Below are positions 61,695 to 64,000 of a stretch of DNA of 64,000 nucleotides, piece after piece. This DNA is from Paenibacillus xylanilyticus (GTDB lineage: Bacteria > Bacillota > Bacilli > Paenibacillales > Paenibacillaceae): assembly GCF_013359935.1 (NCBI RefSeq), contig NZ_JABMCB010000190.1, forward strand, positions 434,001 to 498,000, given 5' to 3'. Below the pieces are notes generated by a model. That model was not told the origin of the DNA and searched no databases. It worked only from the letters and a program-made list of their open reading frames with translations. The first letter of the stretch is position 1. Each line of letters opens with the position of its first letter. Made by a program: the position numbers and the translations under genes.

Positions 61695-62222
61695 ATGTCC
61701 AATAAAGTAGTGCTGTACATTGCGATGAGTCTGGATGGTTACATTGCAAGACGGGATGGTTCAGTAGATTGGCTGTTTGATGTGGAAGGCGATGGCGGAG
61801 ATAACGGGTACGCTGCATTTTATCAAACGATCGGGACGGTAGTCATGGGGCGGACCACTTATGAAGAAGTGCTTACGCTGTCAGAGGATTTCCCTTATGC
61901 AGACCGGCCAACATATGTACTCTCCCGTTCGGAACAACCTCCCGCACCACATGTACAGTTTACGACCGAGTCCGTAGAAACCCTTATTCCCCGTTTAAAA
62001 CAGGCGTCCGATGACGATCTATGGATTGTTGGCGGCGGCCTACTGGTTCAGGCTGTTCTGGAAAAGCAGCTGCTGGACGAGATTGAGGTTGCCATCATTC
62101 CCAAAATTCTTGGTGAAGGCATCCCCTTATTTCCAACGGGAACCGTACCGAGTCATCTGAAGATGATCGGGACTCAGACGTTGGGTCAGATCATATCCAT
62201 CCGTTATCAAGTTCTGGTATAA
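61695..62222 (+). CDS. Dihydrofolate reductase-like (RibD C-terminal) protein
   Basis: 175 residues. VVLYIAMSLDGYIARRDGSV, GTVVMGRTTYEEVL, LWIVGGGLLVQAVL and IIPKILGEGIPLF are the signature of the RibD_C/DHFR-like family (YwjB/YyaP group). NADPH-dependent reduction is expected; substrate unknown. GAAGGGAGCG precedes the start. Diverges from the WYL regulator. Confidence 0.9.
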   Translation: MSNKVVLYIAMSLDGYIARRDGSVDWLFDVEGDGGDNGYAAFYQTIGTVVMGRTTYEEVLTLSEDFPYADRPTYVLSRSEQPPAPHVQFTTESVETLIPRLKQASDDDLWIVGGGLLVQAVLEKQLLDEIEVAIIPKILGEGIPLFPTGTVPSHLKMIGTQTLGQIISIRYQVLV

Positions 62223-62237
62223 CAGAGATCCCGATAA

Positions 62238-62282
62238 GAAAAAGACCACGCTTTGCCGAAGGGCTTAAGGGTGGTCTTTGAC
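62238..62282. terminator. Bidirectional terminator
   Basis: AAAGACCAC and GTGGTCTTT arms with an inner GCC/GGC pairing, between convergent genes. Confidence 0.8.
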
Positions 62283-62302
62283 TTATTGGAGCAATTTAGC
62301 AT

Positions 62303-63436
62303 TCAGACTTCAACCAGAATTCCTTGCAGGTACCCCACTAACGTCTCCGCCGCCCGTCGGTGGGACAATTCACCCGGATGCGTTCGAGCCCCTATGGTCT
62401 CTTCCGTTGTATCAGGAAGCTGTATAACAGAAACCGTCCGGTCACCTGTCCGCTTCGTATAGCAATCAACCGCACGATAGATGGCAGGCATCATGGGAAA
62501 TCCAAGCATGCCATAGGCCCAGACAAGATGTGCCTTTGGATTGCTCTTTCGAAGTTTGACCAAAAAGGAGTCCACCGCATACTCAAAAGCTGTCAAATCC
62601 TCCTCATGATAGCCCCCGTCTTCATTCAAACGCTGCTTGTATACCTCACCCGTGACCGGATCTTTCCATTCAGGTGTATGGAAAGCCCCCCCATCGTTAC
62701 TGCCGAGATTAATCACAACGACATCCGGCTGCCAGGACTCAAAATCATGCCTGTCTCCGGCACCGAGCGCCTGATTCTTCTCACCAGTGAGCAGACCACA
62801 GACTTGCTCATAATAAGCGGGAATATTTCCATTCGGGTTGTTATCCCAGCTCGTGAGTACGCCCCAACCACTCTGGGAGATCACCCTGTAGTCTGCGTCC
62901 AATGCCTCTGCTGTCTTAAATGTATAGTTATGTATGGCGCTGAACCACATCGGAATCCAGTCTTCTTCCGCTTTGGCGCCTATTGCGCCTTCTCCAGATG
63001 TAATACTGTCACCAATAAACTCAATCTTATATGGCTTCTCTGCCACTGGCAGGAATGCTCCATCCGATTTCACGGCATACATCTGCAACGAGCAGCCTGG
63101 GTCGGCACTCATCGCCTGCACATCTTTAACGATACGCACATTTTTCACTGTTCCTTCGCTCATGCCCCGGAATACACAGACCCAGTATCGTCCTTCCGTG
63201 AGCATCTGCCTGCTTACAGGGACACCATTGATCAGGATGCTGATCCAAGGTTCGTATATGTCGTACTCCGACTGCACCTCCACCCATAGCTCGGAGCCTG
63301 TGACCTGGAGTTCAATTGCACTGCCTGTCCAAAATAACGTTAAAGGCGCCCGTTGCCCTGTCGTTCTGCCATGCACTTTCAGATTCTCAATCTCTGCCAG
63401 GGCATGCACCTGCAGCTTGTTATTTTCCTTCACCAT
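62303..63436 (-). CDS. Two-domain SGNH esterase (CE2-like)
   Basis: 377 residues without signal peptide. An N-terminal jelly-roll domain (about 1-135) precedes an SGNH hydrolase: block I IEFIGDSITSGEG (catalytic Ser), block III NLGSNDGG, block V THPGELSHRRAAE (catalytic His; the usual Asp two or three residues before is not obvious). This order is that of carbohydrate esterase family 2, which deacetylates sugars. Cytoplasmic location suggests action on imported oligosaccharides. Confidence 0.82.
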   Translation of the reverse strand: MVKENNKLQVHALAEIENLKVHGRTTGQRAPLTLFWTGSAIELQVTGSELWVEVQSEYDIYEPWISILINGVPVSRQMLTEGRYWVCVFRGMSEGTVKNVRIVKDVQAMSADPGCSLQMYAVKSDGAFLPVAEKPYKIEFIGDSITSGEGAIGAKAEEDWIPMWFSAIHNYTFKTAEALDADYRVISQSGWGVLTSWDNNPNGNIPAYYEQVCGLLTGEKNQALGAGDRHDFESWQPDVVVINLGSNDGGAFHTPEWKDPVTGEVYKQRLNEDGGYHEEDLTAFEYAVDSFLVKLRKSNPKAHLVWAYGMLGFPMMPAIYRAVDCYTKRTGDRTVSVIQLPDTTEETIGARTHPGELSHRRAAETLVGYLQGILVEV

Positions 63437-63456
63437 GCATTCCTCCCTTATTCAGA

Positions 63457-63825
63457 TTAATTCAGGCCATGCAAGATTTGAAGCGCTTCCTCTTTGGTTT
63501 TCACAAAGAAAACATGTTTGCCGTTATTGCACTCATAGATGAAATCCTTCAGGCTTTTGCTGTTGTATCCGTCAAAATCCCCAATGATGGCAAGCTTCAC
63601 CTGATAGTTAACGTACTTTTGCAGAATATCGCCCGCGAGCTTGGTCTTCAGATCGAAAAAAGCTTCCACAATGTTCGATTTGTCGATAATGAGCTTGTAA
63701 GCTTCATTCGAATAATTCACGGAGGCCATCAAATCCAGTGCATCTTGCACATTATTGATGACCATGTCATCGCTCTCGATTATTGCAACCTTGGAGGTAC
63801 CCTGTTGATCCACCGTAATTTTCAC
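63457..63825 (-). CDS. DUF4180 family protein
   Basis: 122 residues. EAFFDLKTKLAGDILQKY, VKLAIIGDF and YNSKSLKDFIYECNNG are the DUF4180 signature. Function unknown; fold resembles SpoIIAA-like domains. It lies 20 bases upstream of the esterase and is probably cotranscribed. Confidence 0.88.
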   Translation of the reverse strand: MKITVDQQGTSKVAIIESDDMVINNVQDALDLMASVNYSNEAYKLIIDKSNIVEAFFDLKTKLAGDILQKYVNYQVKLAIIGDFDGYNSKSLKDFIYECNNGKHVFFVKTKEEALQILHGLN

Positions 63826-63972
63826 TTCACACGCTCCTTCGTATCTGATTTCTCTATAATATCTCGCAATTCCCTCATGAAAAGCAATTCATTTTTAAGC
63901 GAGATTTATTCTTTTTGTGCCCAGCTTCCTTGGATTTTGTCCCTTATTTGTAATTATTCACTGGAATTCCTC

Positions 63973-63981
63973 TGCTATAAT
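63973..63981 (+). promoter_or_regulatory. Extended -10 promoter reading off the right edge
   Basis: TGCTATAAT is a perfect extended -10. No good -35 is at the normal spacing. Its gene would start beyond the window. Confidence 0.45.
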
Positions 63982-64000
63982 GGATTTATTTCCTATGCAG

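Noticed and set aside
62360..63289. 309-codon plus-strand open frame
   Set aside because: Antisense to the CE2-like esterase; shadow of its codon usage.
1..64000. tRNA/rRNA genes, IS elements, prophage or CRISPR array
   Set aside because: No clover-leaf tRNA sequences, transposase motifs, terminal repeats or regularly spaced direct repeats were seen on either strand.

Overview
The window reads as chromosome from a Paenibacillus-type Bacillota. Base composition is moderate. Ribosome sites are strong AGGAGG types, and GTG and TTG starts are common. There is an S-layer (SLH) protein with DUF4073 modules, copper-amine-oxidase-type stalk domains on secreted proteins, a T-box leader, a bacillibactin-type siderophore operon, and a regulator/peptide pair resembling the AloR-AloP systems known from Paenibacillus. 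I see no rRNA, tRNA, IS element, prophage or CRISPR array. This is ordinary chromosome with several interesting regulatory islands.

Layout. 1-12.0 kb is iron acquisition on the minus strand: besA-dhbA-dhbC-dhbE-dhbB-dhbF (dhbF runs off the left edge), preceded by a FeuA-like siderophore-binding lipoprotein and a Btr-like AraC regulator. Three Fur-box palindromes sit in front of besA, feuA and btr. 12.1-13.6 kb holds a BI-1/YccA membrane protein and a GIY-YIG protein. 13.65-14.13 kb looks like a non-coding transcript with its own promoter and terminator. 14.2-17.1 kb is mocR-ddl-GNAT, matching the DdlR/Ddl arrangement. 17-27 kb is mixed housekeeping and hypothetical genes, including a divergent SDR/TetR pair with two matching operator palindromes and a SAM methyltransferase behind a complete T-box leader (specifier probably CUC, leucine). 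27-34.9 kb holds a carboxylesterase and a six-gene minus-strand operon: Ugp-type ABC importer, HAD phosphatase, SMR transporter and metallophosphoesterase, with a divergent GbsR/MarR-type regulator. 35-39.2 kb is one 1398-residue S-layer-anchored protein with internal repeats.

39.6-49 kb holds CdaR and glycerate kinase (with what looks like the C-terminal remnant of a lost membrane protein between them), a papain-like hydrolase, a CdsA-family protein, Ada, a PEP-mutase-family protein and a YtrA-type GntR/ABC operon. 49.0-50.5 kb is a peptide quorum-sensing pair: an HTH/TPR-like receptor whose 3' end overlaps a previously unlisted 46-codon pre-propeptide gene. 50.8-64 kb holds an aldo/keto reductase, a lipid kinase, a leucine-rich-repeat surface protein, a macrolide phosphotransferase gene (mph) with a leader, a DbpA-type helicase, acetyltransferases, a WYL regulator and a CE2-like esterase.

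The two strongest discoveries are the receptor/peptide pair (49040-50525) and the mph leader (55990-56236). The leader contains an eight-residue ORF, MANFFRLR, ending in the Arg-Leu-Arg macrolide arrest motif, then a segment exactly complementary to the 5' arm of an intrinsic terminator just upstream of mph. This is a complete drug-sensing attenuation device readable from sequence alone. All functional statements are from reading the sequence and recall of families; no database search was run.
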